Source of the DNA: JBNARI01 sp049718765
GTDB taxonomy: Bacteria > Bacillota > Sulfobacillia > DUMF01
Reading direction: 5' to 3'
Length of the DNA stretch: 64,000 nucleotides
Assembly: GCA_049718765.1 (NCBI GenBank)
Contig: JBNARI010000003.1
Location: 1 to 64,000 of the forward strand
Part shown: one piece after another, positions 26,072 through 34,335 of the stretch
How the letters are laid out: each line of letters opens with the position of its first letter
How positions within the stretch are numbered: the stretch's first letter is position 1
Notes under the pieces: generated by a model
The model's input: the letters and a program-made list of their open reading frames with translations, nothing else
The model's database searches: none
What the model was told of the DNA's origin: nothing
Program-made: the position numbers and the translations under genes

Positions 26072-26482
26072 CTATCTTTTCATCAGCGAGTACACGAAAG
26101 TGCCGCGACCAACCCGGGACCTTATCACCAGCACGTCGGAGTTCTTCTTAACGTTGGGCAGCCCCATGCCAGCCCCAAAACCCATTTCCCTCACGAACGC
26201 TGGGGCAGTTGAGTATCCTTCCTTCATGGCAAGATCGATGTCCGGAATCCCTGGGCCTCTGTCCCAGGCAATCACTTCCACGCTGTCTTCCTTGATGCTT
26301 GCCCTCACGCGTCCGTAGTAGGCGTGGATTATTATGTTGAGCTCAAGCTCGAAGCACACTACCGCTGCCCTTCGAACTAACGCCGGCTCCATTCCGACGC
26401 GCTGCATCACGTCCTTCACCTTCGAGGCAGCGTCACCAGCAGCCTGGAAATCCATTCCCTTTACCTTGAACTCAAGAGTCAT
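26072..26482 (-). CDS. Anti-sigma-factor-type serine kinase/ATPase (RsbW/SpoIIAB-like)
   Basis: 136 residues comprising one HATPase_c_2 domain: FELELNIIIHAYYG (N box), WDRGPGIPD (G1), GFGAGMGLPNVKK (G2) and SRVGRGTFV. The MGFGAGMGLPNVKKNSD form is typical of the stand-alone ATPases next to hydrogenase and RnfC-like genes in clostridia. No partner sigma factor or antagonist is encoded nearby. The start codon overlaps the preceding stop (TAATG), so translation is coupled with the membrane protein gene. Confidence 0.88.
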   Translation of the reverse strand: MTLEFKVKGMDFQAAGDAASKVKDVMQRVGMEPALVRRAAVVCFELELNIIIHAYYGRVRASIKEDSVEVIAWDRGPGIPDIDLAMKEGYSTAPAFVREMGFGAGMGLPNVKKNSDVLVIRSRVGRGTFVYSLMKR

Positions 26483-26988
26483 TACGGCTGCCTGTCAAAC
26501 AGCACCCCGGTCTTGCCCAACGCCTGCAGCAAAATCAATGCCACGCCAGTACCGATTAATGCAGTGTAAAGCTGGGTTACAGTAAGTGAAGCCATCACAG
26601 CTGCGGGCACCTTGACGCTCCTTGCAATGATTAGCCTCATGCCTGCCGTCATCACCAGGAACTTCAATAGGGAAGCAACTCCCGCAGCCGCGTACTTGTT
26701 AGCCCTATACAACAACCCAAAAGCCAAACACAAGGTGACGTTGCCTGCCATAACCACGGGCGCTGCGGGGGCAAACTTGAGGATCCCCATGACAAGCGCC
26801 ATCCAGGGGGTCAAGCACCCAACCAGGGCGCCATAGGCCCATCCAATGGATGCCGAAGCCACCGAAAGTATGGCGTTTATCGCCGGGCCGGTGACCCACT
26901 GGCTCAGGGATAACGACTGAATAGCAATAGCCAGCCCAAGCATCACTGCAGCTCGCGCCAATGTGGTCAAGCCCAACTTGGATTTCAT
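26482..26988 (-). CDS. Integral membrane protein, possible ECF-transporter S-component-like
   Basis: 168 residues with five or six hydrophobic spans (for example AAVMLGLAIAIQSLSL and APVVMAGNVTLCLAFGLLY). The length, N-terminal LTTLARAAVMLGLAIAIQ start and pattern of helices resemble S components of ECF vitamin transporters, but no diagnostic motif is present, so this is a suggestion only. It is the first gene of the hydrogenase operon: the start follows GGAGGAGAGG and the promoter at 27009-27037. Confidence 0.7.
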   Translation of the reverse strand: MKSKLGLTTLARAAVMLGLAIAIQSLSLSQWVTGPAINAILSVASASIGWAYGALVGCLTPWMALVMGILKFAPAAPVVMAGNVTLCLAFGLLYRANKYAAAGVASLLKFLVMTAGMRLIIARSVKVPAAVMASLTVTQLYTALIGTGVALILLQALGKTGVLFDRQP

Positions 26989-27008
26989 GGTCCTCTCCTC
27001 CGTGAGCT

Positions 27009-27037
27009 ATTTTACACCTGATATTATAAATAGTGAA
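27009..27037 (-). promoter_or_regulatory. Promoter of the hydrogenase operon
   Basis: On the minus strand TTCACT (27032-27037), 17 bases, TAAAAT (27009-27014). The transcription start would fall near 27001, followed by a short leader with GGAGGAGAGG and ATG 26988. It lies immediately after the upstream DUF3048 stop codon (27043). Confidence 0.65.
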
Positions 27038-27042
27038 CTTTG

Positions 27043-28080
27043 TTACTTAGTCAGTAAGTCTTTGAATTGTATTTTCGCATCAGTTGGAACGACCTGAACC
27101 CATGTACGGCCAGGGGACAACGCCACCTGTTTCCCAGAGTCATCGAAGAAAAGGGTTGGATCCGTGGGAGAACTCTTCTTCCAGCTGCCAGTATGCGCCC
27201 GGCCACCCAACAGGAACCAAGCCTTACCTTCGCCAATCAGTTTCATCTCTACGCCCCCGTCAGGATAAGCTACCCGTGTGGGCACTGTCTGCACAATCAC
27301 GTTAGTCGCGGTGACCAAAGCGCCGTTTTCATCCACTGACTCCGCTCCGTTGACCATGCGCCTGTAGCTTTTTGAAGCAGAGTCCAGCACCCAATCCACC
27401 ACGTACTTGGAACTGTACTCAACCTTGAGGCCACCCGCCGGTTTGTTGCTCCATGGGGTAAACTGCCACCTGGCCTTCAACTCGCCCGGGGCAGACTCTA
27501 ATCCAAGCCTCTTTCTCAAAGACTTGACGCTCGTATACAGGTTGTGGGGTGAAGGCCTGGACGCCACTCTCCAGAAGCCCTCGGGGTTCAACAGCTCGTT
27601 GGCATCAAGCACTTTGAGCTTTTGGATTGGCTCAACGTCCTTTTCTAGGCCACCGCAGTGGGCCAGGATTGCGTCCCATTCCTTTGCCATGTACGCAAAG
27701 TAAGGCCGTGTGCTGCGCACCGGTCCAATCTTTGGCACATCGCTGCAGTGATAAATCGCAAGCAGGCGGGTGATCCCCCCTTCCGTGACTGCCTCGTACA
27801 CGAGCTCTGCTTGGGCAATCCCTGCCTGAGGCGTCGCCCTGGGGTGATTGTCCACACACACCGCCACCGGTACCCCAGGGCTTTCACATGCTAGGCCGGT
27901 TATGGGGCAAAGCTCCACCTGCTTAGTCCCAGCATAATTTGATGGAGCCTGCTGGCTCTCCTGGGCAGGCACGGCAGGCTGAGAAACCACAGGGCCCCTG
28001 GAACATCCTGCGACCCACCCTAGGGAGCTGATAGCCAAGGCAAAGAGCAGGAACCCAATGGGCTTGGCGCGAGGCACCAT
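27043..28080 (-). CDS. DUF3048-family lipoprotein (YerB-like)
   Basis: About 345 residues. Lipoprotein signal with lipobox VAGC, then a Pro/Gln/Ser linker and the two-part DUF3048 region: VCVDNHPRATPQAGIAQAEL, VYEAVTEGGITRLLAIYH, VGPVRSTRPYF-like IGPVRSTRPYF, and later PHNLYTSVKSLRKR. The C-terminal part contains the second conserved block (TNVIVQTVPTR). Function unknown; Bacillus YerB is the best known relative. ATG 28080 follows GGAGGT in the stop region of the deacetylase gene; five bases separate the two genes, so they are cotranscribed. Confidence 0.9.
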   Translation of the reverse strand: MVPRAKPIGFLLFALAISSLGWVAGCSRGPVVSQPAVPAQESQQAPSNYAGTKQVELCPITGLACESPGVPVAVCVDNHPRATPQAGIAQAELVYEAVTEGGITRLLAIYHCSDVPKIGPVRSTRPYFAYMAKEWDAILAHCGGLEKDVEPIQKLKVLDANELLNPEGFWRVASRPSPHNLYTSVKSLRKRLGLESAPGELKARWQFTPWSNKPAGGLKVEYSSKYVVDWVLDSASKSYRRMVNGAESVDENGALVTATNVIVQTVPTRVAYPDGGVEMKLIGEGKAWFLLGGRAHTGSWKKSSPTDPTLFFDDSGKQVALSPGRTWVQVVPTDAKIQFKDLLTK

Positions 28081-28085
28081 GTAGA

Positions 28086-28925
28086 CTACCTCCAATCCAC
28101 CTTCCTGTTCAGCTCACTTGGTACGTGGAACATCATTCGCTTGAATCCCTCAAGGCTCTGGCTCCTGCCCACGCGCAATCGCGGCCTTTCAAAATCCTTG
28201 TCCCGGAAGCTGCACCAACGGGGGTCTACGGTAAACGCTGCAGAGTATCCTGCAGACCGCACCATTTGAATAACTCGCGAGTCATAGCGTCCGGACGGGT
28301 AGCAAAAGCTCTTAACCTTAACCCCCAACTTCTCCTCGATCTCCCTCTTTGCTTGAACCACTTCTATATACAGCGAGTCCTCATCAAGTTTGGTGAGGTC
28401 GGGGTGGGTTGCCGAATGGCAGCCAATTTCCCAGCCGGCAGCCGCCATCTCCTTAAGCTGCTCCCAGCTCACGTGATGGGGTCTGCCGATGCTGCGGGAA
28501 CAAACGAAGGCTACCCCCACAAGCCCCAACTTTCTCATGGTTGCAAATCCTTTGGTGTACACGTCCTCGTAGCCATCATCGAAGGTAATCACCACCGACT
28601 TTTCTGGGAGGGGTTCATGGCGGTTCAACGCCTCCACATACCTGGCTGCAGTGACGCTCCTGTAGCCGTTGCGCGCAAGGAATTCCATTTGCTGCTTGAA
28701 GTCGTTTTCACTCACGAAAAGTTCGTTTGGTCCGTCCCCAATCACGTGGTACATGAGCACGGGTACCGGCCTCTGCACTAGGCTTTGAACCCTTCCCCGG
28801 CCTATGCCCAAACCCACCAAATGGGCTGCCAAGGCAGTCCCAGATTGGAACAAAGTTGCTGCAAAAGCAAGGGCACAAACTGCGAACTTCCTGAAGCCCA
28901 ATGATCTAGTCCACCCTGCCACCAT
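28086..28925 (-). CDS. Exported polysaccharide deacetylase
   Basis: 279 residues. Signal peptide (FAVCALAFAATLFQSGTALA) then a NodB-type carbohydrate esterase domain: PVLMYHVIG, VITFDDGYED (metal/catalytic Asp pair), CHSATHPDLTKL (zinc His pair), FCYPSGRYD and the C-terminal RPRLRVGR. It would de-N-acetylate peptidoglycan or a secreted glycan. The ATG lies 20 bases inside the end of the Lon-like gene. A short operon Lon-like, deacetylase, DUF3048 is indicated by overlaps and spacing. Confidence 0.93.
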   Translation of the reverse strand: MVAGWTRSLGFRKFAVCALAFAATLFQSGTALAAHLVGLGIGRGRVQSLVQRPVPVLMYHVIGDGPNELFVSENDFKQQMEFLARNGYRSVTAARYVEALNRHEPLPEKSVVITFDDGYEDVYTKGFATMRKLGLVGVAFVCSRSIGRPHHVSWEQLKEMAAAGWEIGCHSATHPDLTKLDEDSLYIEVVQAKREIEEKLGVKVKSFCYPSGRYDSRVIQMVRSAGYSAAFTVDPRWCSFRDKDFERPRLRVGRSQSLEGFKRMMFHVPSELNRKVDWR

Positions 28926-31257
28926 AAAGCCTTACCCGTTCCCCCATGAGTTTAAGCGAATTCATGGCCCTCTGGTGCACTTCCCTCGGGTCCATGCCGG
29001 TCAGGAGCTCAATGCCCTGATCCACATCTTCTATTGCCCAAACGTGGAACAAACCCCGTTTCACCGCGTCCACCACTTCGTCTTTGAGCATTAAGTTCTC
29101 CACGTTGGATCTGGGCACTATTACCCCATGGCTCCCGTCAAGACCCTTGATCTTGCACACTTCGTAGAATCCCTCTACCTTGTAAGTCACCCCTCCCACC
29201 GGCTGGACTTCCCCAAACTGGTTCACGGAACCCGTAACCGCAATCCCCTGCCTGAGGGGCACCCCAGAAAGGGCAGAAAGCAAGGCGTACAGCTCAGCGC
29301 TGGAAGCGCTGTCCCCTTCTATTTCCTCATACAGTTGCTCGAAGCAAAGGCTAGCCGACAGCCCAAGGGGTGCTGCCTCGGCAAACTTGCCCCCAATGTA
29401 TCCTGAAAGGATCAGCACTCCCTTGGAATGAATTCTGCCGCTCATTTCAATTTCTCGTTCGATATTTACAATCCCCCGGCGGCCTGGAAACACCCTGGCA
29501 GTAATCTTGGAAGGCTTGGCGAACACATAGTCGCCTAGGTTTAACACTGCCAACCCATTGACCTGTCCAACCCGCGCCCCCGTCACGTCAACGAGGATTT
29601 GCCCCTTGGCAATTAGCTCGAGCAGGCGCTTTTCCACAAGGTTGGACCTATATACCTTCTCGTCCAGGGCTTTCTTGACTTTCTCGCCAGTAACCACAGG
29701 CTCGCCGTCAATAGTTGCCCAAGCGGAGGCCTCTTTCAGTACCTCAACTATTTCGTTGAACTTCGTGGATAGCTTCCTTTGGTCTTCCACCAGGCGGGAA
29801 GAGTAATCCACTACCTTGGCCAGGGCATCCTTTGTGAAAGGCTTCAAGCCTTCCTGTTGGCAAATTGACCTTACAAAAGAAGCGTAGCTGGCTATGTTCT
29901 CGGGAGTGCGGTCCATAGATGTATCGAACTCCGCTTTTATCTTGAAAAGCTTGCGGAAATCCTCGTCGTACAGGTAGAGCAGGCTGTAGAGCATTGGCGA
30001 GCCAATCAGGATCACCTTCACGTCCACTGGTATTGGCTCGGGATGTAGCGTTGCGATGGCCTCGGTGCGCAATTGCTCTGCCATGCTTTCGATTCGCACT
30101 TCTCCGTTCAACAACACTCTCTTGAGGCCATCCCATGCAAAGGGGTTCTTCAACACGTCCTGGGCCTGCAAGATCAGGTATCCGCCGTTGGCCCTGTGCA
30201 CAGCGCCAGGCTTGATCATGGTGAAGTCGGTGACGAGCGCGCCCATCTGGCTCCTGTATTCTACCCGCCCGAACAGATTGAAGTAGGTGGGGTTGGTCTC
30301 GCACACCACTGGTGCTCCCCGGGTATCCGCGTTGTTAACGAACACGTTCACCTTGTACCTGTTAAGAGCAGATTTCTTCTTCTCGGTATCGCTTTGGTCT
30401 CCTTCCTCCTCCCTGAACAGGTCCAGATGTTCCACGACGTCCTGCTCAAGACCGTTCAGGTACTCTACGATCTCCGCGTTGCTCGCGTATTTCCTCACCA
30501 GTTCCTTCACTAGCGCTCCGGCCACTGAGTGCCCCAGGGTTTGGTCAAGCTGCTTCAGCTTCAGTTTGAGCTCCTTTTCGAGCTCCCTGGAGCGCCTCAG
30601 GGTATCCGCCAGGCGTTGCTGCACCTCACGAGCCGCAGCTTGAAACGCCTCCCTGGCCTGGGCGTCCAGTTGGTCGAATTCCTCTGGAGGTATGGGCTTG
30701 CCCCCCACTATTGGAAATGTGGCAAAACCTGCGGGGGTCCTGGAGATGGCAACGTTCTTGCTCATGGCGAACTGCTGGAGCTCTTGGAGTATCGCCTGGG
30801 AAGCCTGCTGGTAAGCCTGAACAAGGGAGTCCCTCTTTTTCTCGTAGTCCTCACTTTCGAACCGCTTGGGTATTTCCCTCTTGAGTTCCTCGACGAGTTC
30901 CGCTACATCGTTGGCAAACTGCACCGACTGCCCGGTGGGAAGGGGAATCGCCACAGGCCTGTCAGGGTCCTTGAAGTTGTACACGTACACCCAGTCCCCT
31001 GGGGTCGGTTCAGAAGCAGCCACCTTTGAGACCGCGTTCCGCGCGTAGGTAGTCTTGCCGCACCCTGTGGCCCCTGACATGAAAATGTTGTACCCCTTAC
31101 TTCTGAAGGAAAGGCCAAACTCCATGGCCTTGACCGCCCTCTCCTGGCCTATGATTCCGGAAAGGGGTTCAATGCCGTCGGTTGTGTCGGCAACGAACAA
31201 CGAAGGGTCGCAAACGGCACGAAGCTTGTCACAAGACAACTCCAGCTTGTTTGCCAA
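28906..31257 (-). CDS. Lon-related AAA+ ATP-dependent protease (AAA_32 type)
   Basis: 783 residues. AAA module near the N-terminus with Walker A SGATGCGKTTYAR and a long coiled-coil insert (about 150-290). The AAA lid and Walker B region continue around GAVHRANGGYLILQAQDVL. The C-terminal Lon protease domain has EGDSASSAELYALLSALS carrying the catalytic Ser and GVTYKVEGFYEVCKIKG carrying the Lys. This is the soluble, Lon-like class, not housekeeping Lon. It stands right after the split Rad50 genes with 6-9 bases of spacing, so it may be part of the DNA-repair transcript, perhaps a coincidence. ATG 31257 has CTTTG-rich surroundings without a strong ribosome site. Confidence 0.92.
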   Translation of the reverse strand: MANKLELSCDKLRAVCDPSLFVADTTDGIEPLSGIIGQERAVKAMEFGLSFRSKGYNIFMSGATGCGKTTYARNAVSKVAASEPTPGDWVYVYNFKDPDRPVAIPLPTGQSVQFANDVAELVEELKREIPKRFESEDYEKKRDSLVQAYQQASQAILQELQQFAMSKNVAISRTPAGFATFPIVGGKPIPPEEFDQLDAQAREAFQAAAREVQQRLADTLRRSRELEKELKLKLKQLDQTLGHSVAGALVKELVRKYASNAEIVEYLNGLEQDVVEHLDLFREEEGDQSDTEKKKSALNRYKVNVFVNNADTRGAPVVCETNPTYFNLFGRVEYRSQMGALVTDFTMIKPGAVHRANGGYLILQAQDVLKNPFAWDGLKRVLLNGEVRIESMAEQLRTEAIATLHPEPIPVDVKVILIGSPMLYSLLYLYDEDFRKLFKIKAEFDTSMDRTPENIASYASFVRSICQQEGLKPFTKDALAKVVDYSSRLVEDQRKLSTKFNEIVEVLKEASAWATIDGEPVVTGEKVKKALDEKVYRSNLVEKRLLELIAKGQILVDVTGARVGQVNGLAVLNLGDYVFAKPSKITARVFPGRRGIVNIEREIEMSGRIHSKGVLILSGYIGGKFAEAAPLGLSASLCFEQLYEEIEGDSASSAELYALLSALSGVPLRQGIAVTGSVNQFGEVQPVGGVTYKVEGFYEVCKIKGLDGSHGVIVPRSNVENLMLKDEVVDAVKRGLFHVWAIEDVDQGIELLTGMDPREVHQRAMNSLKLMGERVRLYGGRVD

Positions 31258-31263
31258 AGCAAA

Positions 31264-31917
31264 TCACCCCTTGCTGTCCCTCAAGGTTACATGGCTCTTA
31301 CCGTCCCTGAGCTGCACGAGGAAGTTAGCGTCTCCAGATTCAGCCAGTTGGGTGTTGTGGGTAACAAGGATCACTTGCCTGTCAAAGCTCTTGCTCACGC
31401 CCTTTAAGAATTCCACGACGCTCGCGGAATACTCCTCGCTCACGTGTTTGGCAGGCTCATCCAGCATCACAGGCCCTTCCAGCCTCGGTCGGGAAGCTTC
31501 AAGCAATGCAAGCCTCAAAGCCAGCGACACCACATCCACCACACCGCCACCCCTGGAGTCCTGTGGCCTGTTTTCGATCCTGGACCCTCCTTCGTAGCTT
31601 GATGAAACCAGATACTCAGCCTCCACCCGCCCGTGGGACTCCTCTAACCTGATGTGGAATTTCATGTCTGGCCCGAAAACCATCTGAAGAGCGCTGGTCA
31701 CCATCGCCTCCACCTGCTGCCTGGCCTGCTCCCTTGCAAACGCGGAGGCTTCAATCAGCAACGCCCTCACCTTCTCCAAGAGCTCGCGCTGTTCCTCTAG
31801 GGCTTTCAGCTGTTCCTGAAGCTGCTGGCCCCTGGAGGTGAGCTGATCGTAAACTCCCTTCCTCTTGTTGTATCTTTCCTTCAATTTTTCCAGGGCCCAA
31901 TCAATCCTGTCCAGCAT
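31264..31917 (-). CDS. Rad50/SbcC-like ATPase, C-terminal half
   Basis: 217 residues. N-terminal half is coiled coil (about 1-90); then the C-terminal Rad50 lobe: SRGGGVVDVVSLALRLALL (signature-helix region), PVMLDEPAKHVSEEYS (Walker B and D-loop) and VILVTHNTQLAES (H-switch). No Walker A of its own, so it needs the product of 32178-33350. ATG 31917 follows GAGAGGA and stands 2 bases after the stop of the 83-residue coiled-coil ORF; it is in a different frame from the other two pieces. Whether the pieces reassemble is the main open question. Confidence 0.85.
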   Translation of the reverse strand: MLDRIDWALEKLKERYNKRKGVYDQLTSRGQQLQEQLKALEEQRELLEKVRALLIEASAFAREQARQQVEAMVTSALQMVFGPDMKFHIRLEESHGRVEAEYLVSSSYEGGSRIENRPQDSRGGGVVDVVSLALRLALLEASRPRLEGPVMLDEPAKHVSEEYSASVVEFLKGVSKSFDRQVILVTHNTQLAESGDANFLVQLRDGKSHVTLRDSKG

Positions 31918-31919
31918 TG

Positions 31920-32171
31920 TCACGATCCTCTCTTCAACAAGTCCCAAGGTATGAGCTTTTCCGCTTCTGCAGTGAGCCGGTCAATTTGGGCTTGCAGGTG
32001 CCTGATTTCCTCATCGAGGCGCTGCGGGTCCACTCCAAGCTCGGCCACGCGCTTCAACACCTTCTCTTTCCTCTCCTCCAGGCTCTTGAGCCTTTCCTCT
32101 GCCCTTATCCGAAGCCTCCTGGAGCTTTCAATTGCTTCCCTGAGTTGCTTTACCCTGGATTCCAAATCCAC
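31920..32171 (-). CDS. Short coiled-coil ORF, middle piece of the Rad50-like set
   Basis: 83 residues, almost wholly heptad-like (LRIRAEERLKSLEERKEKVL, LDEEIRHLQAQIDRL). It is in the same frame as the upstream Walker A piece, from which it is separated by a single TGA and two codons, and its GTG start has GGGGGA upstream. It could be an independent small protein, or the descending coiled-coil arm of a Rad50 interrupted by the TGA. No other domain is visible. Confidence 0.65.
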   Translation of the reverse strand: MDLESRVKQLREAIESSRRLRIRAEERLKSLEERKEKVLKRVAELGVDPQRLDEEIRHLQAQIDRLTAEAEKLIPWDLLKRGS

Positions 32172-32177
32172 GTGCGC

Positions 32178-33350
32178 TCACTCCCCCAGTCCCAGTTCCC
32201 TTATAATGTGCTCAGCAGTGGCACTTGTAATGGGGCTCATGCAAACCGGGCACTTGCCAAGCTTTCGAAGGACTTCAGCGTATTCCCCAACTGCCCTGTC
32301 CCGTACCTGCTGGTACTGTTGCACCTCTGCGCGGAGTTTGGCCATGTCCCTTTCCACTCCCTCAAGTTCTTGCTTTGCTTGTTTCAACTCCCTGAGCAGT
32401 GACGGAGTTTCACCAATTGCGGTAAGCAGCCCCCACGCCCTTTCGATGCCATCAAACTGCACCACGTAAGAAAGGCCAGCCCTGACGCTCTGATCCGTGA
32501 CCCGAAGCTCTTCTTTGAGCAACTCCAGTTCCTTCAACTTCACGGATGTGGCCTCGATTTGGGCCCACAGCATTTCGCACCGGTCGAGCTCCCTGGTGTA
32601 ACGCAGCACGCTCAACGCCTCGAATCGCTGACTTTCTATTTCGTCCAGCTCCTTTTTGGCTTCCACCAGGGCAGAACGCAAATTGCTGAGTTGGTTGAGC
32701 TGATCCACAACAGACTGAAGCTTTTCGATCCTACGCCTTTCATCGTCCAGGTCGCGGTATTGCTCAATTTCCCGGGAAATCGATGCTAGCTCGTTTTCAA
32801 CTCTGTTACGCTGTTCGTCCAAGCTGCCCAGCTCTCTGGCAGCAAGCTTCACCGCAAGATCCAACACGTGAACCCCGCAAATTCTTCCAATCGCTTTGGC
32901 ACGAACGCTGCCAGGCTGATTCAGTAGAAACGGCCCTTCTAGTTGGGTTGAAAGGTTCAACGCAACTTCCACCTGATCGTCCAGGGCAATTTTCCGTACG
33001 CCATGGGCGCGCAATATTTCCTCAGGGATTTCGGTTCCAAACCCCTCGAAATGGAGTTCCTCCCCTGAAGGTCTCCTGAGCCTGTACGAGTTCCTGTTAC
33101 CCCAGCGTTCCCTGGATATCACCGTGCCGTCGTCCAGCTCGGCCGTTACCCTGCAAGGCCCAGAGGCGCCAACTCGCACGTAATCGGAGCCTCTGGGTTC
33201 GTTGAACAGCAACCACCGCAATGCACGTATTATTGCGGATTTCCCCTGATCTGAAGCGCCCACAATCACGTTGAGCCCGGGGGATAACTCCATTTGGGTG
33301 AACTCGTGGCTCTGGAAGTTCTCAAGGGTAAGTCGAACAAGCTTACTCAG
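32178..33350 (-). CDS. Rad50/SbcC-like ATPase, N-terminal half with zinc hook
   Basis: About 390 residues. The N-lobe has the usual first strand KLVRLTLENFQSHEFTQ, then LNVIVGASDQGKSAIIRAL (Walker A near residue 31-38). A long coiled coil follows, and the CPVC zinc hook lies near residues 367-370, only about 20 residues before the stop. No Walker B is present. The conserved first strand lies upstream of the first ATG (33291-33293). In-frame codons there include no ATG, GTG or TTG; CTG at 33348-33350 is preceded by GAAGGGA six bases away and overlaps the upstream stop as CTGAGTAA, so CTG is the likely start. Confidence 0.85.
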   Translation of the reverse strand: MSKLVRLTLENFQSHEFTQMELSPGLNVIVGASDQGKSAIIRALRWLLFNEPRGSDYVRVGASGPCRVTAELDDGTVISRERWGNRNSYRLRRPSGEELHFEGFGTEIPEEILRAHGVRKIALDDQVEVALNLSTQLEGPFLLNQPGSVRAKAIGRICGVHVLDLAVKLAARELGSLDEQRNRVENELASISREIEQYRDLDDERRRIEKLQSVVDQLNQLSNLRSALVEAKKELDEIESQRFEALSVLRYTRELDRCEMLWAQIEATSVKLKELELLKEELRVTDQSVRAGLSYVVQFDGIERAWGLLTAIGETPSLLRELKQAKQELEGVERDMAKLRAEVQQYQQVRDRAVGEYAEVLRKLGKCPVCMSPITSATAEHIIRELGLGE

Positions 33351-34335
33351 AGACTATCCCTTCTTTCATGCTTTGAGAGGCTGCCCCAAGCAGCTCCAGG
33401 GCCTTCCTGGTCACCTGCGGCGCCACAGAGTTCCTGCGGCTAATCTCGTTGACGATGCTTTCCAAGTCTACGGCCTCGAAGCTGCCAGTTTCCTTCACAA
33501 GCTGCAGGAAGGTAGCAAGCCTTGCTTGCCTGAACTGCTCAGCCTCGATGCTGGACCTGTCCAGCACCTGATCACCTGGGGCAGCGCACTTGAGTGGAAT
33601 CTGTTTTAGCTCAATACCACCGTCAATCTCTATGAGCAGCACCGATGGGCACCTTCCGATTTCCGCCACGTGGCTTTCAAGCCTCACCAAAGCCCCTGGA
33701 TTGGCAAACCATTTTCCCTGAACGCATACGGCAGGGAAACCCAGGTGGTTATGGCCAGCCAGGGTTATGTCTGCACCCGTTGCAGTCACTCGTTCTATCA
33801 AAGTGTAAGGTGCGCCTGGAAATAGCGGCTTGTGGACCAGCATTCCGTGGACCACGTGAATTGCCACGTCGCATTCGCGTTTGATCACGCAGTAGTCTAG
33901 TTCCGGCGCTCTCCTGTCTAAGTCGTAATGGAATGGCTGCCCTGTGAGCTGCACTCTCACTCCGCCCTTCTCGAACCAGTAAACCTTCCCCTCTTCTATA
34001 AGTTGGAAAAGTCCAAGCTCAGCCGCGAGGCCCACAATGGACCTGTTGAGGGTGTCAACGTTGTAGCCAAACATGTCGTGGTTGCCTGGAACCAAGAACA
34101 TTGGAGCTTGGAATTCCCTTATTATCCTTAAGAATTCCCTAGCAGTTCCAAGGGCAGGAGCCGGGGAATCGAACAGGTCCCCACCGTGCACAACCATGTC
34201 CACTCCCAGCTTCTTTATGAGCTCTGCCACTTCGTTAAGTTTACAGGCCAGAGCTGCCACGAAATCGTCAAGCCTATTGCGAGGCGCGTTGCCCCGAATG
34301 TGAGTATCGGTGAGAAACAGTATCCTCATAGCCAT
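33343..34335 (-). CDS. Mre11/SbcD-like DNA repair exonuclease
   Basis: 330 residues. Calcineurin-like phosphoesterase motifs in order: FLTDTHIRGN, HGGDLFDSP, PGNHDMFGY, VVHGMLVH and LAGHNHLGF. A C-terminal cap follows, ending in a helical tail. This is the SbcD/Mre11 nuclease subunit expected to pair with the Rad50-like ATPase. ATG 34335 shares its A with the TGA of herA (TGATG), so the open frame to 34662 is not used. Mn-dependent end processing is known for the family. Confidence 0.93.
   Translation of the reverse strand: MAMRILFLTDTHIRGNAPRNRLDDFVAALACKLNEVAELIKKLGVDMVVHGGDLFDSPAPALGTAREFLRIIREFQAPMFLVPGNHDMFGYNVDTLNRSIVGLAAELGLFQLIEEGKVYWFEKGGVRVQLTGQPFHYDLDRRAPELDYCVIKRECDVAIHVVHGMLVHKPLFPGAPYTLIERVTATGADITLAGHNHLGFPAVCVQGKWFANPGALVRLESHVAEIGRCPSVLLIEIDGGIELKQIPLKCAAPGDQVLDRSSIEAEQFRQARLATFLQLVKETGSFEAVDLESIVNEISRRNSVAPQVTRKALELLGAASQSMKEGIVSE

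Noticed and set aside
26989..27045. Rex operator in the hydrogenase promoter
   Set aside because: Only partial half-site-like GTG...CAC pairs; no TTGTGA-type palindrome. Not enough to call.
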